In this document: positions 26,004 through 33,773 of the stretch, piece after piece
Numbering within the stretch: the stretch's first letter is position 1
Layout of the letters: every line of letters begins with the position of its first letter
Assembly: GCF_900102105.1 (NCBI RefSeq)
Contig: NZ_FNBB01000009.1
Span: 1-64,000 of the forward strand
Direction of reading: 5' to 3'
Source of the DNA: Agrobacterium pusense
GTDB taxonomy: Bacteria > Pseudomonadota > Alphaproteobacteria > Rhizobiales > Rhizobiaceae
DNA: 64,000 bases
Translations under genes and position numbers: made by a program
The notes under the pieces: model-generated
Told to the model about the DNA's origin: nothing
The model's database searches: none
Seen by the model: the letters and a program-made list of their open reading frames with translations, nothing else

Positions 26004-26334
26004 CCCAAGCCTCCGGACAATATTCATTCGTGAAAACTGTCAATATTGTCTCGGATATAACTTGCATGTGGCTGTATTATTTAATTTATACTTCATATAA
26101 TTCGTTAGTGTTTAATTTATAAAATATTGATTCATTTAATTATTTTGTTCGCAGCGGTGTCGGTACAATACATCGTGGCTGGAAGTGGCAGAAAAATCGG
26201 CGGTTTATCCAAAGCAGGGGAACGGGAGCGCGCGCCCGGATCGGGGCGCAACGGCATGTCGAAATCTCCGCGGGGACAGTCCTGCGCGTTGGGTTATCCA
26301 TCGCGTGCTTGGCCGCAAGGCAGGAGCGGCTGCG
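26004..26334. promoter_or_regulatory. A+T-rich intergenic region telA-DUF1217
   Basis: 331 bp with no gene. Positions about 26040-26155 are very A+T-rich (runs such as TTTAATTTATAAAATATTG). They lie upstream of the DUF1217 gene and are the likely promoter. The half nearer telA is ordinary G+C-rich sequence with no clear terminator. Confidence 0.4.
26016..26050. promoter_or_regulatory. Inverted repeat over the DUF1217 start
   Basis: Perfect 9-bp arms GACAATATT / AATATTGTC separated by 17 bases, just upstream of the GTG start and covering the alternative ATG. It could be an operator or an mRNA stem around the start region. Confidence 0.4.
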
Positions 26335-27666
26335 CTATGGATTGCTGCGGGAAACCGGTGCAATGGCGGCCATTTGCTGCAATGCCCGCTCGTTCGTGCG
26401 CTTTGCCCGTGCAAGCGCATCGTCTCGATCCTCCGGCAGCGTGTAGGTCATATAGGAGAGGGAGGTTTCGAGATCGTTGTTGTTATGCCCGAGAATGGCG
26501 GCGAAATAGCTGTTCTTGGTCACGTGGGGAGGTGCGAAATTATGATAAGCCACCTCCGCATAGAGATGCCGAAGACCATAGGGCTTGGGAAGCTCCTCCT
26601 TCGGCCAGAGATCTTCGAACAGGTTAAAAACCGTGTCCCTGAGCAGCAGGCGCGTCTCCGATGAAAAATCATCGATCGACATGCCGTGCCACAATTTTCC
26701 CTGCCCGCTTTCGCGCAGGCGCTTGTAGGCGGCAAGAATGGTTTCCGAGCGCGCAAGCACCGGGATCTCATAGGTCACACCGTATTTCGTTCCCTCGCCC
26801 TGTTTTGTCTTGGCCTGGCCGTTGAACAGGATGCTCCATTTGGAAACGCCCTTGCCATAGGGAGCAGGCGAAAATTCCGCCTGGGTAAAGACTTCGTAGG
26901 GTCGGCGTCCGGTCATGCCGATCAGGCCGATGCCGATCATAAGGGGATCGGCTGACAGGAGTTTGTCGGCACAGATCTTCAGAACCTGGCGGTAATTCTC
27001 GAAGGTGATCAGCGCGCCGTGCTTTCTGGCGATCTTCTCCATCTTCACCCGTCGCGCATCGTCATACATCGCAGCGTCGCCGGTGGCGATTTTCAGCATC
27101 GGGTGATCGTCGCCAAACGCCTCGCGGATGGCGTTGCGATATTTGGTGATGTAGGAGATGATCGTTGTCTGGGCTCTGCCCTTCATGGTGCTGATTTCAG
27201 CATTCCACAGGGTCTGCATCTCTTCTTTCGTGCCGATGCCGTTCATCGCAGAAATGAAATCCGCGATGCGCAGAAGAACGGTGGGTTTGCGGCCGGCTGT
27301 ATTAAATTCCGCGCGTTCGATTTTCTCGACGATCGAGGTTGCTACGCCCGTTTTCGGATAGTCGGCACGTTCGATGTAGGTTTTCAGCCGCTCGCGCAGT
27401 TTTTTCATGTTGCAAATGGCAAGCGGCGTGCTCTTGGGACCGAATTCGGCCTTCAAGGCGTTACGGTACTTCATGATGTAAAGTTCGAGAGTCTTTTCGG
27501 TGCGCCCATTGTCGAAATGGTAGCGGACCTCGGCGTCCCACAGATCGCGGATCTTTCTGTTGCGCGAGGCGTCGTCGTTTTTCATCGCCTCTTTGACCTG
27601 TGCGACAAAGTGGTCGATGCGTTCCACCAGGACCGGCGTTTTTGTTTTTCGTTTTGAGGAAAGCAT
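26335..27666 (-). CDS. telA: Telomere resolvase (protelomerase) TelA
   Basis: 443 residues, nearly the same length and sequence as the characterised A. tumefaciens TelA. The enzyme cuts replicated telomere junctions and reseals each end as a covalently closed hairpin, which lets a linear chromid segregate. It uses a tyrosine-recombinase-like active site: Arg255 (MTGRRPYEVF), Lys286 (GQAKTKQGEG), Arg366 (YGLRHLYAEV), His394 (ILGHNNND) and the nucleophile Tyr405 (TSLSYMTYTL) are all present, so it looks functional. The N-terminal third is the DNA-binding and hairpin-forming part. GGGAG lies before the start. It stands alone between DUF1217 and acvB genes. No telomere repeat is in this window. 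Confidence 0.95.
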   Translation of the reverse strand: MLSSKRKTKTPVLVERIDHFVAQVKEAMKNDDASRNRKIRDLWDAEVRYHFDNGRTEKTLELYIMKYRNALKAEFGPKSTPLAICNMKKLRERLKTYIERADYPKTGVATSIVEKIERAEFNTAGRKPTVLLRIADFISAMNGIGTKEEMQTLWNAEISTMKGRAQTTIISYITKYRNAIREAFGDDHPMLKIATGDAAMYDDARRVKMEKIARKHGALITFENYRQVLKICADKLLSADPLMIGIGLIGMTGRRPYEVFTQAEFSPAPYGKGVSKWSILFNGQAKTKQGEGTKYGVTYEIPVLARSETILAAYKRLRESGQGKLWHGMSIDDFSSETRLLLRDTVFNLFEDLWPKEELPKPYGLRHLYAEVAYHNFAPPHVTKNSYFAAILGHNNNDLETSLSYMTYTLPEDRDDALARAKRTNERALQQMAAIAPVSRSNP

Positions 27667-27890
27667 GCGGCGGCTCCCTGAACCGGTCCGGATATATAAA
27701 TCGATGGTTTGCGATCAACAGCAGCAGGGTTGCAGAAATAGATCAACATCCACTGCAGTCCGGTTCTTTTGAATAATAGTTTAGGCGATTCCGCAAGCGC
27801 GATGCGGAAAAGCGTCGGCGGCCCATTCGCCGCCAAGGATTGTCGAGGGCTCCTGTCGTAGCCCGGGTCAAGGTGGTGAGTGAGACGCCG
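27667..27890. promoter_or_regulatory. telA upstream region
   Basis: 224 bp holding the telA promoter and the 3' flank of acvB. I saw no strong hairpin and no long palindrome resembling a telomere. Confidence 0.35.
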
Positions 27891-29276
27891 TTATTTTGGC
27901 AGCCGGGTCTTCAGCGATGTCACGATACGCTTGGCCAACCCCTCATAATCCTCGTCAAAGTGGTGGCCGCCCTCGATGCCGACCGCCTCCACGCCCTTGG
28001 CTTTCAGGCCGGGGCAGGGGTCTTCGTCTTCTTCTTCCGTGCCATATATGCATTGCACCAGCTTCGGATCGATCTTGGCGATGTCATCCACCGTTTTGCC
28101 GCCCTTGCCTTCGCCGGCCACGCCAAGCCAGCCTTCGACGGAAATTTCGAAATCCACTTCGGTGGAAAGACCCATCAGGGTCAGCTGCACGACATGCGAT
28201 TTGTCGCGGTCGGGCAGCAGATTATAGGTGGCGGGGATAATATCGGCACCGAAGGAATAGCCGATCAACACCACATTGCGGACTTTCCATTCCTTGCGAT
28301 AGGTATCGATGATGCGGCCGAGATCGCTTGCGACCTCCTGTGGTTTCTTTTCCTTCCAGAAATAGCGGAGTGAATCGACGCCGATGACGGGTATGCCTTC
28401 CTTCTGGAAGGCGCCGCCCACTTCTTCGTCAAGATCGCGCCAGCCGCCGTCGCCGGAATAGATCACCGCCATGGTGTCCATGACAGGGCTGGTTTCCAGA
28501 ACCTTGATCGGCAGGCCGAGCGGACTGTCGGTGTCGCCTGCGGCGTCGACCTGGTCGGAGAGGGTCTGGGTCAGAACCTCGTCCGCCTTATCATCCACAT
28601 CCGTCACGTCGATATCGGGATGCAGCTTCACGAGCGCGTTGACGTGGTCGCGGCCCTTCTGATCCGCAGCAGAGGTGAACAGCACGCTGACGGGGGCAGG
28701 AAGGGGACCGTCGGTCAGACCATAAACGGTTTCGCCATCCACTTTATCCTTGGTGGCGGGGGTACAGAGGATCTTCTCGAGAGGCAGGCCGGCCTTGGGG
28801 TCCACGGTGATGGCCTCCCGCACGGTGGAGACAGGGCTCTGCGCAATCATCGCCAGCGCCAGCGTTCCGCCCTTGCCGATGCCGGAAAGGATGGGCTGGC
28901 GATAGCTGCTGGTGCCAGCGGTGCGCTGGATCTGCTGCGAGAGTGACTCGATGTCCGAGATCATATAGATGCACTCGTCATCGTCGGCCTCGAGCGCCTT
29001 CAGATATTCCTTGAAGTCGATGCCGACCACGGCGGCGCCCTTTTCTACCAGCGCCTTGGCACGGGTCTCATCGGCCGCCGACCATCCGTCCGCATCGGAA
29101 ATCAGGAAGACGCTGGCGAGGATGTCGCCATCAGGCACCATGATGTGCCCGGCGGGGATCATGCCGGTTTCGTATGCGGGCTTGTCCTCAGCAAAAACGG
29201 CGCTAGAAACGAACAAGGGGGATGCAAACAGGGCGGAGGCGGCCAGAACTGCTTTGAGCATGCTGAATCTTCTCAT
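27891..29276 (-). CDS. acvB: AcvB, periplasmic hydrolase of aminoacylated phosphatidylglycerol
   Basis: 461 residues from the ATG at 29276, which overlaps the mprF stop by 4 bases (ATGA). A Sec signal (LKAVLAASALFASPLFVSSA, about 6-29) directs it to the periplasm. It has two alpha/beta-hydrolase halves: the first contains GIGKGG in place of a serine elbow and looks catalytically degenerate, the second carries GYSFGAD with Ser341 and GGHHFDED with His438/439. AcvB, related to VirJ, was first noted for its effect on virulence and later reported to hydrolyse lysyl-phosphatidylglycerol. Pairing with the synthase gene agrees with that role. Confidence 0.92.
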   Translation of the reverse strand: MRRFSMLKAVLAASALFASPLFVSSAVFAEDKPAYETGMIPAGHIMVPDGDILASVFLISDADGWSAADETRAKALVEKGAAVVGIDFKEYLKALEADDDECIYMISDIESLSQQIQRTAGTSSYRQPILSGIGKGGTLALAMIAQSPVSTVREAITVDPKAGLPLEKILCTPATKDKVDGETVYGLTDGPLPAPVSVLFTSAADQKGRDHVNALVKLHPDIDVTDVDDKADEVLTQTLSDQVDAAGDTDSPLGLPIKVLETSPVMDTMAVIYSGDGGWRDLDEEVGGAFQKEGIPVIGVDSLRYFWKEKKPQEVASDLGRIIDTYRKEWKVRNVVLIGYSFGADIIPATYNLLPDRDKSHVVQLTLMGLSTEVDFEISVEGWLGVAGEGKGGKTVDDIAKIDPKLVQCIYGTEEEDEDPCPGLKAKGVEAVGIEGGHHFDEDYEGLAKRIVTSLKTRLPK

Positions 29277-31873
29277 TTTCCGATCACTCCTCTGACACCG
29301 CCGCTGATCAGAACCGTCGCATCCATCAGCGCCAGAGCGGCATCTGCACCGTTCTGTACGGCGAGGTAACGCGGTTCCCATTTCGGGTGGAACTTGGCCT
29401 TGAAGGCGCGAAGCCCCTTGAAGTTGTAGAATCGTTCACCGTGTTCGAACAGTGTGCTGCCGATCCGGTCCCAGACGGGCGCCGCGTCGCGTTTAGACAT
29501 GCCGGACATGGGCGCCATGCCGAGATTGAAGCTCTCGTAACCGGCCTCGCGCAGATATTGCATGATGCTGACGAAGAGAAAGTCCATCGAGCCGCGCGGC
29601 GCATCAGGCGAAAAGCGCATGAGATCGACGGTGGCTTCCTTTTTCGTATCCGTCACCATCAGATTGGCGAAGGCGGTGATCTTTCCACCCTTGCGCAGCA
29701 CGGCAACGGGTTGCGACAGAATGTAGTCCGGCTCGAAAGCACCGAGCGAAAAGCGTTTTTCGCGGGTGTTATGGTGGGCGAGCCAGCCGTCGGAAACCTG
29801 TTTCAGCTCTTCCAGAACATCCTGCACCTGGGTCTTTTCGATGACCTCGAAGGTCAGCCCGTCGCGCGCGCCGCGGCTCAGCGACTGGCGAAGATTGGCA
29901 AGCTTGCCACCTTTGAGTTCGAATGCGGTGAGATCGACCAGGGCCAGTTCGCCCAGCTTGAAGGCGCGCAGACCCGCGTCGGCGCAATGGGACAGCAGGA
30001 AGGGCGAAATCTGATAGAAGGCGGCACGTGCGCCAGCCGCACGGGCTCCTTCGACGAATTGCCACACGAGATCAGGGAAATCATCTTCATCGCCGACCGG
30101 ATCGGCAAACGCGATCCATGAGCGGCCCTGAATGCCGTACATGATGAAGGCATTGCCGCTTTCGGAAAACATCACGTGCTTGTCGCCCATGCGCACCAGA
30201 TTGGCATCGGCCGCATCCTGCTTCATGACAATGTCTGTAGCACTTGCGATATCTTCGGCCTTGATGGCATCCGGGCGGAAGGCCACCGGCCTCATGAGGC
30301 TGAAGATGGCGATGGTGGAGGAGGCAAGCACGAGGCCTAAAAGGGCGCGCAGTCCGCGTGGCGCTTCCTCGGAGAATTCGAACTGCCACCAGAGCGTATG
30401 GCTGTAATCGGTATCGCGATAGACGAAGAGAAGGATGGTGGCCGCGCCGGCGACGATGACGGCCATGGCCGCGAGCCAGCTTGGCCCGAGCGCCTGTTTG
30501 ACCAGAGAGGCGTGACGGTTGAAGCTGCGCATGTTGGCGGCGAGCGCGACGATGAACAAGCCGAGAAAGATCGCTTCGAAAACCGCGATCGCCTTGAGAA
30601 GCGAGAGAATGAGCGCCAGAGATGCCGCAACGAGGGCGATCCACCATGCGCCATCCAGTCTCTGCCCCAAGCCGCGGGAGGCGACGACGAGGCCAAGGCC
30701 GAGAATGCTGGTCAGAAAGTGAGCGGCCTCGATGATAGGCAACGGGACGAAGTTCGAGAGGAAATCCAGGTTGCTGCCCGGCGTCGGTGTCACGCTCGAG
30801 AAAATCAGCATGGTGCCGAGAATGATCGCGAATGTGGACAGCAGCGGTGGCGCCAGCCGCACGGCAAGCTGGCTGATATCGGATACAACGGGCTTTGCCG
30901 CAAACTGCTTCATTTCCGAAACGATCATCACCAGAATGGCGACCACCAGCGGCAGCACGTGGTAAATGACGCGATAGAGAACGAGGCTTCCGAGCAGCTG
31001 ATCAACGCTGATCGCATTGCCGAGACCGGCGACCATCACGGTTTCGAAGACCCCGAGGCCGGCGGGCACGTGGCTGAGAACGCCAAGCCCCACGGCCGTG
31101 GCATAGATCGCGAAGAAGGTCGGCCAGCCGAGATGCGTTTCCGGCAAGAGCACGTAAAGAACGGATGCCGAAGCGGCGATGTCGAATGCAGACACCAGGA
31201 ACTGACGCGAAGACGTACGGCTGTCTGGAAGGCGCAGCCGCCATTTGCCGAGGCGTATCGCTCTGCCATTGCGCCCGATATAGGCCGTGGCCACGAGAAT
31301 GGCGATGACGGCGAGCGCCGCGCCTCTCAGCACGAGCGGGTCGAAACCGATGATTGCGGCGATGCGGGGCGCGACGATGAAGGTTGAAAGCGCGCTCACC
31401 GACAAAAGCCCAAGGCCGAACGACAGCGTGACGAAGGCGATGACCCGTGCGATGTCTCCCGGGGAAAGCCCCAGCCGGGAATAGGCGCGGAAGCGGATGG
31501 CGCCGCCGCTCAGCGGCCCGAAGCCAGCGGTGTTGCCGATGGCATAGGCCGCGAAGGCCGTGACCGCCATTGACGGAAACCGCACTTTCTTGCCGACATA
31601 TTCGATGGCATTGGCGTCATAAAAAATCAGTGACAGGAAGCTCAGCGCGGTAAAGAGGATAGCAAGAAGAACCGAGGAAAAGGACGTGTCGAGAAGGGCC
31701 GCAATCACATCGTCGTATCTTACTTCCGAGGTGAGACGATAAATTGCAAACGTCATCATCACGAAGATGAGCGTTATGGCCGCGGCCGTCAGGTAGGCAC
31801 GGTTCCTGGCAAAAAAGCTTTCAACCGCGGAGTCGGCAATATCGGTCTCTGTAATTTCGCTCTTGTCTGCCAT
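29273..31873 (-). CDS. mprF: Bifunctional lysylphosphatidylglycerol flippase/synthetase MprF (LpiA)
   Basis: 866 residues. The N-terminal two thirds hold about 14 membrane helices (flippase part), and residues about 540-866 form the soluble aminoacyl-PG synthase domain with MYGIQGRSWIAFADPVGDED and RGSMDFLFVSIMQYLREAGY. It transfers lysine from Lys-tRNA to phosphatidylglycerol, giving a cationic lipid that protects against acid and cationic peptides; in rhizobia the gene is acid-inducible (lpiA). It is the first gene of the pair with acvB, and divergent from a small membrane-protein gene 276 bp away. Confidence 0.92.
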   Translation of the reverse strand: MADKSEITETDIADSAVESFFARNRAYLTAAAITLIFVMMTFAIYRLTSEVRYDDVIAALLDTSFSSVLLAILFTALSFLSLIFYDANAIEYVGKKVRFPSMAVTAFAAYAIGNTAGFGPLSGGAIRFRAYSRLGLSPGDIARVIAFVTLSFGLGLLSVSALSTFIVAPRIAAIIGFDPLVLRGAALAVIAILVATAYIGRNGRAIRLGKWRLRLPDSRTSSRQFLVSAFDIAASASVLYVLLPETHLGWPTFFAIYATAVGLGVLSHVPAGLGVFETVMVAGLGNAISVDQLLGSLVLYRVIYHVLPLVVAILVMIVSEMKQFAAKPVVSDISQLAVRLAPPLLSTFAIILGTMLIFSSVTPTPGSNLDFLSNFVPLPIIEAAHFLTSILGLGLVVASRGLGQRLDGAWWIALVAASLALILSLLKAIAVFEAIFLGLFIVALAANMRSFNRHASLVKQALGPSWLAAMAVIVAGAATILLFVYRDTDYSHTLWWQFEFSEEAPRGLRALLGLVLASSTIAIFSLMRPVAFRPDAIKAEDIASATDIVMKQDAADANLVRMGDKHVMFSESGNAFIMYGIQGRSWIAFADPVGDEDDFPDLVWQFVEGARAAGARAAFYQISPFLLSHCADAGLRAFKLGELALVDLTAFELKGGKLANLRQSLSRGARDGLTFEVIEKTQVQDVLEELKQVSDGWLAHHNTREKRFSLGAFEPDYILSQPVAVLRKGGKITAFANLMVTDTKKEATVDLMRFSPDAPRGSMDFLFVSIMQYLREAGYESFNLGMAPMSGMSKRDAAPVWDRIGSTLFEHGERFYNFKGLRAFKAKFHPKWEPRYLAVQNGADAALALMDATVLISGGVRGVIGK

Positions 31874-32149
31874 TTATCTTTTCCAGCGCCGTCCCGTCGG
31901 TTGGCGAACCACAGGATTGTGTCGCTAATTCGTTTCAGTTGCGGAAATTTGCTTAGCAGAAATGCGTGACGTGTCGATGTGAAGTTTGGACAGGTTTCCG
32001 GATGATTTTGCCAATTATATTCCGATGAATGCAACCACGAAATGTGCGATTTCCGAGTTTGATGAAAACGCGACGAAATTGATCGCGCCGGTTGCTTGGT
32101 GGCGGCATTTGATGCAACTACACGCTCCTTTGGATTGAAGGAGATACCA
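31874..32149. promoter_or_regulatory. Divergent promoter region mprF / small membrane protein
   Basis: 276 bp between head-to-head genes. It should contain the promoter of the acid-inducible lipid operon, but no motif was identified with confidence. Confidence 0.35.
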
Positions 32150-32443
32150 ATGAACATGCCCACAAGAATAGTCGTTTCACTCGTCGTCGCGCTCGTGGCG
32201 GGCGCCGGATATATGGCGGTGGACAAGATGCGCGGTGCCGAATGGGTCGTTTCGCCGCAGCAGATTGCCGAGGCTAAGGCAAAGGGCCAGATGGGTTACG
32301 AATCGCAGCCGGGAACCGTAACCGTGCTGCCGATCCGCAGCGAGACGGCGGACGTGCTGCCGATGAAATGGGCCATGATCGGGCTGGTGGCCGGGCTTCT
32401 CACCTTCCGTGCGACCGGCAGGAAAAAAGCGGCAAAGGCCTGA
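32150..32443 (+). CDS. Small membrane protein of unknown function
   Basis: 97 residues with a clear ribosome-binding site (AAGGAGA, 5 bases before the ATG). Two hydrophobic segments, VVSLVVALVAGAGYMAV (about 7-23) and WAMIGLVAGLLTF (about 74-86), flank a polar stretch, which predicts a two-helix membrane protein or one with a cleavable leader. The C-terminus is basic (RATGRKKAAKA). No family recognised. It is divergent from the mprF-acvB operon and could share its regulation. Confidence 0.7.
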   Translation: MNMPTRIVVSLVVALVAGAGYMAVDKMRGAEWVVSPQQIAEAKAKGQMGYESQPGTVTVLPIRSETADVLPMKWAMIGLVAGLLTFRATGRKKAAKA

Positions 32444-32463
32444 AGGCCCGCCGCTTTCTGTCT

Positions 32464-32480
32464 CCGGCGCTTTGCGCCGG
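32464..32480. terminator. Hairpin between convergent genes
   Basis: CCGGCGC-TTT-GCGCCGG, a tight 7-bp stem with a 3-base loop, between the convergent small membrane-protein and dipeptidase genes. The following plus-strand sequence is only moderately T-rich. Confidence 0.5.
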
Positions 32481-32501
32481 GGATGAAACTTTATTTCTGC
32501 C

Positions 32502-33542
32502 TCACGCGCCCCAGGTCTTTTCCAGCACCCGAATCCAGTTGCCGTGGCAGATTTTGGCAAGCGCCACGTCGTCATAACCGCTCTTGCGCATCGCTTCGAC
32601 CAGCAATTGCAGATCGGCCGCATCCTTCATGGCGGCGGGTATGGTGGTGCCGTCGAAATCCGAACCGAGCGCCACGTGATCGATGCCGATGCGGTTCACG
32701 ATGTAGTCCACATGGCGGACGAGTTCGTTGAGATCGGTATCCGGGTTCTTCACGCCGTCCTGACGCAGGAACAAGACACCAAAGTTGATGCCAGCGAGGC
32801 CACCCGTATCGCGGATGGCGTCCAGCTGACGATCCGTCAGGTTGCGGCTGTGGTTGCAGATTGCGTAAGCGTTGGAGTGTGATGCCACCAGCGGTGCATC
32901 CGATATCCTGGCGATGTCCCAGAAACCCTGTTCGTTCATATGCGACAGGTCGACCATGATCTTCAGTTCGTTGCAGGTCTTTATCAGCCGCTTGCCGGAA
33001 TCCGTCAGGCCCGGGCCGATATCCGGTGTTGAGGGGAAACGGAAGGGAACGCCGTAGGCGAAGATGTTCGGGCGGCTCCAGACAGGTCCGAGTGTGCGCA
33101 GGCCCGCCTCGTGAAGAACGTGGAGGGCATCCAGATCAGCACCGATCGCTTCTGCGCCTTCGATATGGAAGACGGAGGCGAAGGCGCCCTCGGCCATGGC
33201 CTTGCGGATATCGGCGGCCGTGCGGCAGACCTTCAGCGCGTCCTTTGACTGCTTCTCGGCCCGGAACAAAAGGCCCGCCATGGCAAGCGTCGCCTTCAGC
33301 GCATCCGCCTCGGTGGGCGTCGGGTAGTCGCCGTTGGCGTCCTTATCCATGCCGGGCGAAGGTACATAGACGGCGCAGAGGCCACCGGCGAGGCCGCCTT
33401 TTTTTGCACGAGGCAGATCGATATGGCCGACGGTATCGCCTTCGATCAGAAGTGTTTCGGGAGAAGCGTTGCCCGATCGCCATAACCGCAGAAGCACGTC
33501 ATTGTGGCCGTCGAAGACGGGTACGGTTTTTTGATCGGTCAT
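32502..33542 (-). CDS. Membrane-dipeptidase family (M19) peptidase
   Basis: 346 residues from the ATG at 33542 (AAGGTGAG upstream). Zinc-site features of renal-dipeptidase enzymes are present: FDGHNDVLLRLW supplies His-X-Asp, VFHIEGAEAIG the bridging glutamate, and SHSNAYAICNHSRN and LGSDFDG the remaining ligands. M19 enzymes cleave dipeptides, often with a D-residue at the C-terminal position. It has no signal peptide and should be cytoplasmic. It is divergent from the dipeptide-type ABC importer operon 231 bp away, which would supply its substrates. Confidence 0.9.
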   Translation of the reverse strand: MTDQKTVPVFDGHNDVLLRLWRSGNASPETLLIEGDTVGHIDLPRAKKGGLAGGLCAVYVPSPGMDKDANGDYPTPTEADALKATLAMAGLLFRAEKQSKDALKVCRTAADIRKAMAEGAFASVFHIEGAEAIGADLDALHVLHEAGLRTLGPVWSRPNIFAYGVPFRFPSTPDIGPGLTDSGKRLIKTCNELKIMVDLSHMNEQGFWDIARISDAPLVASHSNAYAICNHSRNLTDRQLDAIRDTGGLAGINFGVLFLRQDGVKNPDTDLNELVRHVDYIVNRIGIDHVALGSDFDGTTIPAAMKDAADLQLLVEAMRKSGYDDVALAKICHGNWIRVLEKTWGA

Positions 33543-33773
33543 GGTCTCACCTTCGGAAATGGGATTGCGCGGACGCGCCTGCGGACAAGTTTTCGGAATT
33601 GGTAGAGGAAAGGTCAAGGCGGGAGCAAATGCAATCCGTGCATAGGCTCTGCCAAATTTGGAATTGGTCGGGCCTCGTTTGCTCGTGGTAATCGCGGGAA
33701 AACATAAAAAAAACGACTGGATTGGGGCAAACCCACCATTTTCCGAAAAATAAGGTCCGAAAGGGGATTTTCG
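33543..33773. promoter_or_regulatory. Divergent promoter region, dipeptidase / ABC importer
   Basis: 231 bp between head-to-head genes. It includes the 10-bp perfect palindrome CCAAATTTGG at 33652-33661 and an A-rich run near 33705-33712. A shared regulator is expected; the LysR protein encoded at 40688 is a candidate. Confidence 0.4.

Noticed and set aside
26335-27666. Reading of telA as a phage or integrative-element integrase
   Set aside because: It has the tyrosine-recombinase residues but matches TelA along its length; no att repeats, excisionase, tRNA target or phage genes are nearby.
26004-27890. Telomere (rTel) palindrome near telA
   Set aside because: No long palindrome of the required size was seen on either side of the gene; the 9-bp repeat at 26016 is too small. 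Telomeres are expected on another replicon.
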